Part shown: positions 44,326 through 51,955 of the stretch, one piece after another | Layout of the letters: each line of letters opens with the position of its first letter | Numbering within the stretch: the first letter of the stretch is position 1 | NCBI RefSeq assembly: GCF_022647665.1 | Contig: NZ_CP071872.1 | Span: 7,564,001-7,628,000, forward strand | Direction of reading: 5' to 3' | DNA: 64,000 nucleotides | Source: Streptomyces formicae | Lineage (GTDB): Bacteria; Actinomycetota; Actinomycetes; Streptomycetales; Streptomycetaceae | Notes under the pieces: generated by a model | The model's input: only the letters and a program-made list of their open reading frames with translations | Told to the model about the DNA's origin: nothing | Databases searched by the model: none | Made by a program: the position numbers and the translations under genes

Positions 44326-45575
44326 CAGACCGCCACCGCCTCTCCCGTCGTCGCCTGTCCTGTGGCTGCCTGTCCTGTGGTCGCGAGTCCTGTGGTCGCG
44401 AGTCCTGTGGTCGCCTGGCCCGCCGTCGCGGCGCCCGTGAAGAGCCCCGCCGCGTCGGCCGCCCGCGCCCGCAGCCGGTGGACCGGCCCGAAGAGCAGCT
44501 CGTCGGCGGCCGCCCGCTTGAAGTACAGATGCGCCTCGTGCTCCCAGGTGAAACCGATGCCGCCGTGCAGCTGGATCGCCTCGCCCGTCACGGTGCGCAG
44601 CGCCTCCAGGCACTGGGCGAGGGCCAGCGGCCCGCCCCCGTCCGGGTCCCAGGCCGCGTAGTACGCCGCCGAGCGGGCCGCCTGGACGTGTACGTACAGA
44701 TCGGCCAGGCGGTGCTTGACCGCCTGGAACGACCCGACCGGCCGGCCGAACTGCTCGCGCTCCCTGACGTACGCGACCGTACGGTCCAGCGCGGCGGCCG
44801 CCGCCCCGGCCGCCTCGGCGGCGAGCAGCGCCGCGGCGGTGCGCCCGACGGCGGCGAGCGCACCCGGCACCTCGGCGCCCACGATGTCGTCACCGAGCAG
44901 CTCCGCCCGGGCGTCGCGGAGTTCGACGCGCGCCTGGGGCCTCGTCTCGTCGAGCGCGGTCCACCGGGTGCGCCGGACCCCGTCCGCGTCGCCCCGGACC
45001 AGGAAGAGCAGCGTACGGGCGCGGGCGAAGCCGCCCGCGTGCGCGGCGACGAGGAGCAGCCCGGCGCTGTGCCCGTCCAGGACCTGCCCTGCCTCCCCGT
45101 ACAGCACCCAGCCGCCGCCCTCCGGCAGGGGCCTCGCCTGCACCCCGCCGGCCCGGCCGCCCCCGGCCCAGGCACCGTCCGCGTTGTCACCGGTGAGTGC
45201 GAGGGCGGTGGCGAGGCCGTCGCCGGGGACGGCGAGGGCCGCGGTGAGCGTGCCGCCCGCGACGGCCGGCAGGTGCTCGGCCCGCTGCGCCTCGCTGCCG
45301 AGCGCGGCGATCAGCGGCGCTGCGAGCCCGGCGGTGGCGAGGAGCGGGGACGGCAGCAGCGCCCGTCCGGCCTCCTCGAAGGCGAGGGCGAGTTCCACGG
45401 TCCCGCCGCCGACGCCTCCGTACGCCTCCGGCAGCGCGAGCCCGGGCAGCCCCAGCTCGTCGGCGAGCCTCGCCCACAGCTGCCCCGGGGGTGCTTCGCC
45501 GCCACGGGTCAGCGCGGAGCGCAGGGTGTCGCGAATGGCCGACTGTTCCGGGGTGAAGGCGGCGTCCATGGGCAT
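44325..45575 (-). CDS. Acyl-CoA dehydrogenase with C-terminal tandem repeat
   Basis: A 416-residue flavoprotein of the acyl-CoA dehydrogenase family, probably the FadE subunit type with a shifted or absent catalytic base. Features: FTPEQSAIRDTLRSAL at the start, LPEAYGGVGGGTVELALAFEEAGRALLPSPLL (about 52-83), AYVREREQFGRPVGSFQAVKHRLADLYVHVQAARSAAYYAA (about 275-315) and IQLHGGIGFTWEHEAHLYFKRA (about 345). The last 25 residues are repeats of ATTGL/ATTGQ encoded by 15-bp DNA units. ATG 45575 has AGAGGG upstream; the ORF extends seven codons further. Operator F lies 28 bases upstream. Confidence 0.87.
   Translation of the reverse strand: MPMDAAFTPEQSAIRDTLRSALTRGGEAPPGQLWARLADELGLPGLALPEAYGGVGGGTVELALAFEEAGRALLPSPLLATAGLAAPLIAALGSEAQRAEHLPAVAGGTLTAALAVPGDGLATALALTGDNADGAWAGGGRAGGVQARPLPEGGGWVLYGEAGQVLDGHSAGLLLVAAHAGGFARARTLLFLVRGDADGVRRTRWTALDETRPQARVELRDARAELLGDDIVGAEVPGALAAVGRTAAALLAAEAAGAAAAALDRTVAYVREREQFGRPVGSFQAVKHRLADLYVHVQAARSAAYYAAWDPDGGGPLALAQCLEALRTVTGEAIQLHGGIGFTWEHEAHLYFKRAAADELLFGPVHRLRARAADAAGLFTGAATAGQATTGLATTGLATTGQAATGQATTGEAVAV
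44350..44409 (-). repeat. 15-bp tandem repeat in the acyl-CoA dehydrogenase 3' end
   Basis: Four units of 15 bp with the shared half TCCTGTG (44350-44364, 44365-44379, 44380-44394, 44395-44409), followed by a decayed fifth. They code for the five-residue motif ATTG(L/Q). Confidence 0.75.
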
Positions 45576-45602
45576 CCATCCCTCTCCGTGCCCCACTGCG
45601 TG

Positions 45603-45619
45603 CCTGACGGGGCGTCAGG
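45603..45619. promoter_or_regulatory. Regulon operator, perfect palindrome (site F)
   Basis: CCTGACG-GGG-CGTCAGG, perfect 7-3-7 dyad, extending one more paired base on each side. It precedes the acyl-CoA dehydrogenase/nitroreductase operon. Confidence 0.75.
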
Positions 45620-45688
45620 CATCAGGCTCAGGGGTGGGATGGTAGGGGCGGGCGGCCGAGAATCACAGAGCCCGGTCGCGGCGGGTGC

Positions 45689-46060
45689 TCAGCAGGGCTC
45701 GCCGGGCTGCTCCGCGGTCGCCTTCAGCAGGTCCCGTACGAGATCGAAGTCGACCTTCTCGGTGCGCCGGAAGCGCAGACACCCCTTGCCCATGTCGTGT
45801 CCGGCGAGACGGTCGCCGAACGCCTCGCGCACGTCAGGGCGCATGAGGTAGAGGGAGATGTACTGCTTCTGGTTGGCGAAGGCGATCTCGGGGTCGGTGC
45901 CCGGGCGGCGGTAGGTGGGCATGCCGTACGCCATCGCCTCCTCGTAGCCCCCGAGCTCGCTCAGGCACAGCTCGCGGATCCGGACGAGGGCCGTGAGGCG
46001 GTCGGGGTCGGCGACCTCCGCGAGGTAGCCGTCGACGTCTTCCGCGTGGGACTGGACCAT
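45689..46060 (-). CDS. DUF1801-family protein
   Basis: A 123-residue protein of the DUF1801 (YdhG-like) type: AEDVDGYLAEVADPDRLTALVRIRELCLSEL, then EEAMAYGMPTYRR and EIAFANQKQYISLYLMRPDVREAF, ending GCLRFRRTEKVDFDLVRDLLKAT. These iron-chaperone-like or MmcQ-like folds have no settled function in actinobacteria. It lies divergent from the thiolase at 46153 across a short gap holding operator G. Confidence 0.82.
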   Translation of the reverse strand: MVQSHAEDVDGYLAEVADPDRLTALVRIRELCLSELGGYEEAMAYGMPTYRRPGTDPEIAFANQKQYISLYLMRPDVREAFGDRLAGHDMGKGCLRFRRTEKVDFDLVRDLLKATAEQPGEPC

Positions 46061-46132
46061 GCGACGAGCCTACTGCCGCCACCCCGGCCCCGCCCGGGCT
46101 GCCCCGCCCGGGCCGATCCCCGGGGCCTCATA

Positions 46133-46149
46133 TCTGATGTACCGTCAGA
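46133..46149. promoter_or_regulatory. Regulon operator touching a start codon (site G)
   Basis: TCTGATG-TAC-CGTCAGA, one mismatch from perfect, with outer A-T pairs extending it to 19 bp. It ends three bases before the thiolase ATG at 46153, so a bound protein would cover the transcription start of a leaderless or very short leader message. Confidence 0.72.
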
Positions 46150-46152
46150 TCC

Positions 46153-47319
46153 ATGCCCACCACATCGCGCAAAGTCGCCATCGTCGGCATATCCCTCTCC
46201 GACTGCGGCCGGGTCGACGGCCCCACCCCGTACGCCCTGCACGCCCAGGCCGCCCGCCGCGCCCTCGCCGACTCCGGACTCGACCGCTCGCTGATCGACG
46301 GCTTCGCCTCCGCCGGGCTCGGCACCCTCGCGCCGGTGGAGGTCGCCGAGTACCTGGGGCTCCGGCCCACCTGGGTCGACTCGACCTCGGCGGGCGGCGC
46401 CACCTGGGAGGTCATGGCCGCGCACGCCGCCGACGCCATCGCCGCGGGCCGTGCCAACGCCGTCCTGCTCGTCTACGGCTCCACCGCCCGCGCCGACATC
46501 AGGGCCGGGCGCCGCACGTCGAACCTCTCCTTCGGCGGGCGCGGCCCGCTCCAGTTCGAGGTTCCGTACGGGCACACGCTCGTCGCCAAGTACGCCATGG
46601 CTGCCCGGCGCCATATGCACGAGTACGGCACCACCCTGGAGCAGCTCGCCGAGGTCGCGGTCCAGGCGCGGGCGAACGCGGCGCACAACCCCGACGCGAT
46701 GTTCCGCACTCCGATCACCGTGGAGGACGTCCTGTCCGGCCCGCTGATCGCCGATCCGTTCACCAAGCTGCACTGCTGCATCCGCAGCGACGGCGGCTGC
46801 GCGGTGCTGCTGGCGGCCGAGGAGTACGTACCTGACACGGCCAGGGCGCCCGTGTGGGTGCTCGGCACGGGCGAGCACGTCTCGCACACCACGATGTCGG
46901 AGTGGGAGGACTTCACCGTCTCGCCCGCGGCGGTCAGCGGCCGGCTGGCCTTCGAGCGGGCGGGGGTGCGGCCCGCGGACGTCGACATCGCCGAGATCTA
47001 CGACGCCTTCACCTATATGACGCTGGTGACGCTGGAGGACCTCGGCTTCTGCGCGAAGGGCGAGGGCGGGGCGTTCGTCGAGAAGGGCCGGCTGCGGCTG
47101 GACGGCGAGCTGCCCGTCAACACCGACGGCGGCGGGCTCTCCGCCTGCCACCCGGGCATGCGCGGGCTGTTCCTGCTGGTCGAGGCGGTACGGCAACTGC
47201 GCGGCGAGGCGGGCGGCCATCAGGTGCACCGACCGGACGGCAGCCTTCCGGAACTGGCGGTGGCGTCGGGGACGGGTGGCTGGTTCTGTTCGGCGGGGAC
47301 GGTGGTGCTGAGCCGCTGA
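46153..47319 (+). CDS. Thiolase-like lipid-transfer protein (Ltp type), second copy
   Basis: A 388-residue thiolase-superfamily protein, parallel to that at 24780. It starts MPTTSRKVAIVGISLSDCGRVDG and has HCCIRSDGGCAVLLAAEEY (about 208), IAEIYDAFTYMTLVTLEDLGFCAKGEGGAF (about 278) and GELPVNTDGGGLSACHPGMRG (about 317). No DUF35 gene follows directly; the nearest is at 49742 in a DoxX unit with the same operator. ATG 46153 sits immediately after operator G. It probably cleaves or condenses a CoA-linked intermediate in the same pathway as the first copy. Confidence 0.85.
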   Translation: MPTTSRKVAIVGISLSDCGRVDGPTPYALHAQAARRALADSGLDRSLIDGFASAGLGTLAPVEVAEYLGLRPTWVDSTSAGGATWEVMAAHAADAIAAGRANAVLLVYGSTARADIRAGRRTSNLSFGGRGPLQFEVPYGHTLVAKYAMAARRHMHEYGTTLEQLAEVAVQARANAAHNPDAMFRTPITVEDVLSGPLIADPFTKLHCCIRSDGGCAVLLAAEEYVPDTARAPVWVLGTGEHVSHTTMSEWEDFTVSPAAVSGRLAFERAGVRPADVDIAEIYDAFTYMTLVTLEDLGFCAKGEGGAFVEKGRLRLDGELPVNTDGGGLSACHPGMRGLFLLVEAVRQLRGEAGGHQVHRPDGSLPELAVASGTGGWFCSAGTVVLSR

Positions 47320-47418
47320 GTGCGGCGATGACCGCTGCGGCGCGTCCGGTGCGGCACAGTGGAGGTGACATCACGTGACCGTGCACATCGATGCGGCAAC
47401 GACGCGAAGGAGACTCCG

Positions 47419-47844
47419 GTGGCACTGACCCGTGAAGAGCGCGAGCAGTTCCTGGCACAGCCCCATGTCGCGGCGCTCTCGGTGGCCGGCGAGGACGGCC
47501 GGGCGCCGCTCACGGTGCCGATCTGGTACCAGTACGAGCCGGGCGGCGAGATCTGGATCCTGACCGGGGTCGACTCCCGCAAGCACCGGCTGATCAGCGC
47601 GGCGGGACGCTTCACGCTCATGATCGACCGCCTCGAACCCACCATCCGGTACGTCACCGTCGAGGGCCCCGTGACGGGAACGGCGCCTGGGACGCACGAG
47701 GTGCTGCGGGAGATCTCCGCCCGCTACCTGCCCGCCGAGAAGGTCGACGAGTACGTCGAGTTCGCCGAGAAGAACCACGGCGAGAACATCGTGATCCGTA
47801 TGCGCCCGGAGCACTGGCTGTCGGCGGACCTCGGCTCCCTGTGA
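47419..47844 (+). CDS. PPOX-class (F420-type) split-barrel oxidoreductase
   Basis: A 141-residue split beta-barrel protein: TREEREQFLAQPHVAALSVAGEDGRAPLTVPIWYQYEPGGEIWILTGVDSRKHRLISAAGRFTLMIDR is characteristic of the PPOX/F420 oxidoreductase group. The cofactor may be FMN or F420. GTG 47419 has GAAGGAG at 6-nt spacing; upstream ORF sequence lacks family resemblance. It is followed 10 bases later by a pyridoxamine-phosphate-oxidase-like gene, likely co-transcribed. Confidence 0.85.
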   Translation: MALTREEREQFLAQPHVAALSVAGEDGRAPLTVPIWYQYEPGGEIWILTGVDSRKHRLISAAGRFTLMIDRLEPTIRYVTVEGPVTGTAPGTHEVLREISARYLPAEKVDEYVEFAEKNHGENIVIRMRPEHWLSADLGSL

Positions 47845-47854
47845 TGATCGGCCC

Positions 47855-48529
47855 ATGACGCCCGATCCCGCAGACGCGTTCCACGAGCTGCTCAGATCCC
47901 TGCCGGTCTGGGACACCGAACTCCCCGCCTTCGCCCCGGACACCGCCCCTGACGAGCCCCTGCCGCTCTTCCACCAGTGGTTCGTCGAGGCGGCGGCCGC
48001 AGGCCAGCCGGAACCGCACACCATGGCGCTGGCCACCGTCGACGAGGCCGGGCACCCCGACGTACGCACGCTGATGCTCCACGACGCCGACGCCCGCGGC
48101 TGGCACTTCGCCTCACACTCCACCAGCGCCAAGGGCCGCCAGCTCACGGCCCACCCGCACGCCGCGCTCGGCTTCTACTGGCCCGCGCAGGGCCGCCAGA
48201 TCCGTGTGCGCGGCCGGGTGACCCCCGGCACCCCCGCCGAGGCCCACGCCGACCTCCACGCCCGCTCGACGGGCGCCCTCGCCTCCGCCCTCGTCGGCCG
48301 CCAGAGCGAAGTGCTCGACTCCTACGAGGAGTTGGTCCGCACAAGCGAGGCCGCCTGGGCCCGTGCCTCCGCCGAACCCGACGCCGCCTCCGGCACCTGG
48401 ACGGTCTACGTACTGGAACCGGCCGAAGTCGAGTTCTTCCAGGGCGACACGCGCCGCCGGCACGTACGGCTGCGGTACCGGCGCGCGCACGAGAGGGCGG
48501 GCTGGGTGCGCGAACTGCTCTGGCCGTAG
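47855..48529 (+). CDS. Pyridoxamine 5'-phosphate oxidase-family protein
   Basis: A 224-residue FMN protein with the PNPOx plan: PLPLFHQWFVEAAAAGQPEPHTMALATVDEAGHPDVRTLMLHDADARGWHFASHSTSAKGRQL (about 31-95), ALGFYWPAQGRQIRVRGRV (about 104-122) and the C-terminal PNPOx dimerisation tail ending RAHERAGWVRELLWP. It differs from canonical PdxH in being remote from vitamin B6 genes and in lacking a strict LHRR... motif, so the substrate may be another amine or flavin-linked compound. It continues the unit with the PPOX gene. Confidence 0.85.
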   Translation: MTPDPADAFHELLRSLPVWDTELPAFAPDTAPDEPLPLFHQWFVEAAAAGQPEPHTMALATVDEAGHPDVRTLMLHDADARGWHFASHSTSAKGRQLTAHPHAALGFYWPAQGRQIRVRGRVTPGTPAEAHADLHARSTGALASALVGRQSEVLDSYEELVRTSEAAWARASAEPDAASGTWTVYVLEPAEVEFFQGDTRRRHVRLRYRRAHERAGWVRELLWP

Positions 48530-48543
48530 GTGCTCCGCAGGGC

Positions 48544-49245
48544 TCAGCCCTCCACGGCCGCCCCGAGCAGGATCCGTGCCAGCTCGCGCGGCTCGGAGAA
48601 CATCGGCCAGTGGCCGGTGTGCATCTCGACCAGGCGCCAGTGCTCGCTCTTCAGCAGCTCGACCACGTCGGCGTTCGGCTCGGGGCCGTCCAGGAGGCAC
48701 TTGACGTAGGTCGCCGGGAGCTCGCCGAGCGGGCGGGACAGGACGGCCGGTTCGGTCAGGGTGGCGCCCGGGTGGGGGGTGGAGCCGGTCACGATGCGGG
48801 TGATCTGGGCGTCGGTGAGGCCCTGGCCGGCGAAGTCCGGGGCCGCAAGGGGCGCCCAGAAGCCGTTGTGCTCCGCGATGGAGCCCTCCACCATGGCGCG
48901 GCCGTCCGGCCAGGCGGAGACGAAGGACTCGCCGTCGGCCGGGACGTTGGAGTCGACGAAGACCACACGGGTCAGGCGGTCGCCGATGCGCTCGGCGGCC
49001 TGGCCGACGGGGATGCCCGCGTAGCTGTGGCCGACCAGGACGACGTCGCGCAGGTCGAGGCGCTCGATCTCGCCGACGATGTCCTGGACGTGGGTCCGCT
49101 GTCCGGCGGGCACGCCCTGCTTGTCGGCCAGGCCCGAGAGCGTCAGGGGGTGGGTGCCGTGCCCGGCCGCGCGCAGCTCCGGCACCACCTCGTCCCACGC
49201 CCACGCTCCGAGCCAGGTCCCTGCCGCCATCACGAATTCAGCCAT
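48544..49245 (-). CDS. Alpha/beta hydrolase
   Basis: A 233-residue alpha/beta-fold hydrolase. The nucleophile elbow is VLVGHSYAGIPVG (Ser about 79), an acid lies in the DNAD/EPNADVVELL region and the histidine in MHTGHWPMFSEP (about 213-217). The oxyanion segment GTWLGAWAWDEVVP (about 9-22) is typical of esterase/lactonase members of the EstC/methylesterase kind. It converges on the PNPOx gene. No substrate can be inferred. Confidence 0.85.
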   Translation of the reverse strand: MAEFVMAAGTWLGAWAWDEVVPELRAAGHGTHPLTLSGLADKQGVPAGQRTHVQDIVGEIERLDLRDVVLVGHSYAGIPVGQAAERIGDRLTRVVFVDSNVPADGESFVSAWPDGRAMVEGSIAEHNGFWAPLAAPDFAGQGLTDAQITRIVTGSTPHPGATLTEPAVLSRPLGELPATYVKCLLDGPEPNADVVELLKSEHWRLVEMHTGHWPMFSEPRELARILLGAAVEG

Positions 49246-49339
49246 ACGGGGAACGTAGCGCAGGGGTCGGACACCGGCCGATGATTCCGCGAGGCGCAGG
49301 GGGTCCTATGGACGACCGCACGTTCGGGAAAGGTGGGCC

Positions 49340-49720
49340 ATGACGAATCTGCGCGATGTCCTGGGGATACATGTCGCCAAGGGACCGGTGCCGGGCGCCG
49401 TGGGTCTCGTGGCGCGCGCCGGGCGGGGGGGCGAGGTGGCGGCCGTCGGCTCGGTCGCCGCCGACGGCACCGCGCCGATGGCCCGGGAGACGATCTTCCG
49501 GATCGCCTCGCTCACCAAGCCCGTCGTCGCCGCGGCGGTGATGCCGGGACGCTACGGCTGGGTGGGCGGCACCGGCACGGCGGCGCACGTCGTCCCGGCC
49601 ACCGGCGCCGTCACCCTCGTCTTCAGCCAGCTGGGGATGGCAGGACCGTCCTTCCCCGCGCTGTCCGGGACTTCTGGCGGTACGCCGCGGGGGGGCATGA
49701 GGCCCTCGGGTGCGTGAAGC
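49340..49720 (+). pseudogene. Serine hydrolase/beta-lactamase-family remnant
   Basis: N-terminal sequence of a class C beta-lactamase-like hydrolase (LRDVLGIHVAKGPVPGAVGLVARAG ... FRIASLTKPVVAAAVM, with the SxxK motif) is joined after about residue 66 directly to a typical C-terminal block (PGRYGWVGGTGTAAHVVPATGAVTLVFSQLGM). Roughly 250 central residues are missing. A frameshift near 49665 displaces the usual end DFWRYAAGG into another frame. The gene is therefore dead. Confidence 0.8.
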
Positions 49721-49741
49721 CCGCGGGTGCGCGAGGCGTAC

Positions 49742-50155
49742 TCACGAAAGCAGGGGGCGGAAGACCGGGACGGCCGGGGCGCCCTCCTCCCCCCGGAACG
49801 CCACCTCCAGCGCCATCCCGATCCGCAGGTCCGTCTCCGCGCACCCGGTGATCTCCGTCATCATCCGCGGGCCCTCGGCGAGGTCGACGACGGCCGCGGT
49901 GTAGGGCGTACGGTCGCCGAAGGGCGGGAGGTCGTTGCGGTGCACGACCGACCAGGTGTAGAGCGTCGCCCGGCCGCTCGCCCGCTCCCACACGACGTCG
50001 TCGCTCCAGCAGTGCGGGCAGAACTCGCGCGGGTAGTGGTGGGCCCGGCCGCAGTCGCCGCAGCGGCGGATCAGCAGGTGGCCGTCGGCGGCCGCGTCCC
50101 AGTAGGGGCGGGTGAAGGCGTCGGTCTCGGGGGTCGCGGCGTTCCCCGTGGTCAT
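49742..50155 (-). CDS. Zn-ribbon/OB-fold (DUF35) protein, second copy
   Basis: A 137-residue DUF35 protein. Zinc ligands appear in LIRRCGDCGRAHHYPREFCPHCWSDDVVW (C-x2-C ... C-x2-C, about 28-56), followed by the OB-fold (GRATLYTWSVVHRNDLPPFGDRTPYTAAVVDLAEGPRMMTEI). The start ATG 50155 overlaps the DoxX stop by one base, so it is the second gene of an operator-H unit. It could serve as partner for the orphan thiolase at 46153, in the way the adjacent pair at 24780/25931 is arranged. Confidence 0.88.
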   Translation of the reverse strand: MTTGNAATPETDAFTRPYWDAAADGHLLIRRCGDCGRAHHYPREFCPHCWSDDVVWERASGRATLYTWSVVHRNDLPPFGDRTPYTAAVVDLAEGPRMMTEITGCAETDLRIGMALEVAFRGEEGAPAVPVFRPLLS

Positions 50156-50604
50156 CAGAAGAGTCCGATCGCGTGGTCGAGGGACCAGGTCTGCCAGGAC
50201 ATCGCGAAGAGGGCGACGAGCGAGATCAGGGCCATCATCGCGTTCTGCCCCTGCTCGGCCCAGTCGTGGATCATCAGCGTGAGGTAGAGGAGATTGAGGA
50301 GCAGCCCGCCGACGAGGGCGATCGGGGTGAGGAAGCCGGTGATCAGGCCGAGGCCGAGGGCGAGTTCGGCGTAGACGACGACGTACGCCATGGCCTTCGG
50401 GCGGGGTGCGACGACCGTGTCGAAGCCGGAGCGGACGGGCTGCCAGCGGTGCTTGGCCGCCACGTCGGCGGCCCAGGCGATCCCGGTGCCGCGCTCGAAC
50501 CAGCCCTTCTTGTCCTTGTGCCGCCAGCTCTCCAGCCACCACAGGCCGAGGCCGATGCGGAGGACGGCGAGCCATTCGGCACCGGTGAGCCAGATGGTCT
50601 GCAT
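50155..50604 (-). CDS. DoxX-family membrane protein
   Basis: A 149-residue protein with about four membrane helices (EWLAVLRIGLGLWWLESW, AMAYVVVYAELALGLGLITGFLTPIALVGGLLLNLLYLTL and MMALISLVALFAMSWQTW). DoxX-type proteins are quinone-linked or of unknown redox role; some are found in steroid-type operons. ATG 50604 (MQTIWLTGAEW) is preceded by AGGAG at about 7 nt. It is coupled to the DUF35 gene and lies 28 bases downstream of operator H. Confidence 0.86.
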   Translation of the reverse strand: MQTIWLTGAEWLAVLRIGLGLWWLESWRHKDKKGWFERGTGIAWAADVAAKHRWQPVRSGFDTVVAPRPKAMAYVVVYAELALGLGLITGFLTPIALVGGLLLNLLYLTLMIHDWAEQGQNAMMALISLVALFAMSWQTWSLDHAIGLF

Positions 50605-50631
50605 TCCGGAACTCCTCCCTCCCATCACTGA

Positions 50632-50648
50632 TCTGACGGTACGTCAGT
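50632..50648. promoter_or_regulatory. Regulon operator (site H)
   Basis: TCTGACG-GTA-CGTCAGT, one outer mismatch, upstream of the DoxX/DUF35 operon and about 80 bases before the divergent flavoprotein at 50729. Confidence 0.72.
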
Positions 50649-50728
50649 TCACCGGACGAGATGCCCCGAGCGCAAGAGTCCGGCGGCCGTGACCGATTCG
50701 CAATGGTTCGCCGTTACGCTGTGCGCTC

Positions 50729-51877
50729 ATGCCCGATCACAGAGCCATGGATCTCACCGACGACCGCCCCGTCTACGTCATCGGCGGCGGCCCCGGCGGC
50801 CTCGCCGCTGCCGCCGCACTGCGCGAGAGGGGCGTACGAGCCGTCGTCCTGGAGAAGTCGGAATCGGTGGGGGCCTCCTGGCGCGGGCACTACGACCGGC
50901 TGCACCTGCACACCACGCGGCGGCTGTCCGGCCTTCCGGGCCTGCCCATGCCGAGGAGGTTCGGGCGCTGGGTCGCGCGGGACGACGTGATCCGCTACCT
51001 GGAGAAGTACGCGGAGTTCCACGAACTGGAGCTGGTGACGGGGGTCGAGGTCGCCCGGATCGAGCCCGAGGGCGCCGACTGGGTGCTGCACGCGTCCGGC
51101 GGGCGCCGACTGACCGGTCGCGCGGTGGTCGTGGCGACCGGCTTCAACCACACCCCGCGGCTGCCCGACTGGCCCGGCCGGGACAGGTACACGGGCGAGC
51201 TGCTGCACGCCTCCGCCTACCGCGACGCCTCTCCGTACGCCGGCAAGGACGTCCTCGTGGTCGGCGTCGGCAACACGGGCGCCGAGATAGCCGTCGACCT
51301 CGTTGAGGGCGGTGCGGAGCGGGTGCGGCTCGCCGTCAGGACCGTTCCGCACATCGTCCGCCGGTCGACGGCGGGCTGGCCCGCCCAGCGCACGGGGATA
51401 CTCGTGCGGCGTCTGCCGGTCCGGCTGGTGGACCGGGCCGGAGACCTGATGGGCCGGATCGCCGTGCCCGACCTGTCCGCCCAGGGGCTCCCCCGCCCGG
51501 ACACCGGCCTCTACTCCCGGGTACGGCAGGGCGCCATCCCGGTCCAGGACGTCGGCCTGATCGACGCGATCCGCTCCGGGCGCGTCGAAGTGGTCGCCGC
51601 GGTCGAGTCGTTCGACGACTCCAAGGTCGTCCTGGCGGACGGCTCCCACCTCACCCCCGACGCGGTCGTGGCCGCCACCGGCTACAGCCGTGCCCTGGAG
51701 CCCCTCGTCGGCCACCTCGGCGTCCTGGACGACCGCGGCCGCCCGCTGGCGCACGGCGGCCGCGCTCCCCGCCAGGCGCCGGGGCTGTACTTCACGGGCT
51801 TCACCAACCCGATCAGCGGGATGTTCCGGGAGATGGCGATCGACGCCCGGAAGATCGCGAAGGCCCTGGCCGGCTGA
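50729..51877 (+). CDS. Flavin-containing monooxygenase-like NAD(P)/FAD protein
   Basis: A 382-residue flavoprotein. FAD-binding VYVIGGGPGGLAAAAALRERGVRAVVLEK is at residues 15-43; the second Rossmann motif VLVVGVGNTGAEIAVDLVEGG is near 177-197; and VVVATGFNHTPRLPDWPG is the usual link. It resembles Trk/flavin monooxygenases acting on ketones, amines or sulfides, including Baeyer-Villiger types, though the BVMO fingerprint is not clear. ATG 50729 is divergent from the DoxX operon, so operator H may influence it too. Confidence 0.86.
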   Translation: MPDHRAMDLTDDRPVYVIGGGPGGLAAAAALRERGVRAVVLEKSESVGASWRGHYDRLHLHTTRRLSGLPGLPMPRRFGRWVARDDVIRYLEKYAEFHELELVTGVEVARIEPEGADWVLHASGGRRLTGRAVVVATGFNHTPRLPDWPGRDRYTGELLHASAYRDASPYAGKDVLVVGVGNTGAEIAVDLVEGGAERVRLAVRTVPHIVRRSTAGWPAQRTGILVRRLPVRLVDRAGDLMGRIAVPDLSAQGLPRPDTGLYSRVRQGAIPVQDVGLIDAIRSGRVEVVAAVESFDDSKVVLADGSHLTPDAVVAATGYSRALEPLVGHLGVLDDRGRPLAHGGRAPRQAPGLYFTGFTNPISGMFREMAIDARKIAKALAG

Positions 51878-51910
51878 GCCGGGCGCCCAGGTCGCGGGCG
51901 GCCCCGACAG

Positions 51911-51944
51911 CGGGGCCGGCCGTCGCCGTTCTCGGCCGGCCCCG
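51911..51944. terminator. Bidirectional hairpin terminator
   Basis: Perfect 12-bp stem CGGGGCCGGCCG with its complement and a 10-nt loop, between the convergent flavoprotein gene and the secreted protein gene. Confidence 0.8.
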
Positions 51945-51955
51945 GAACACGGCCG

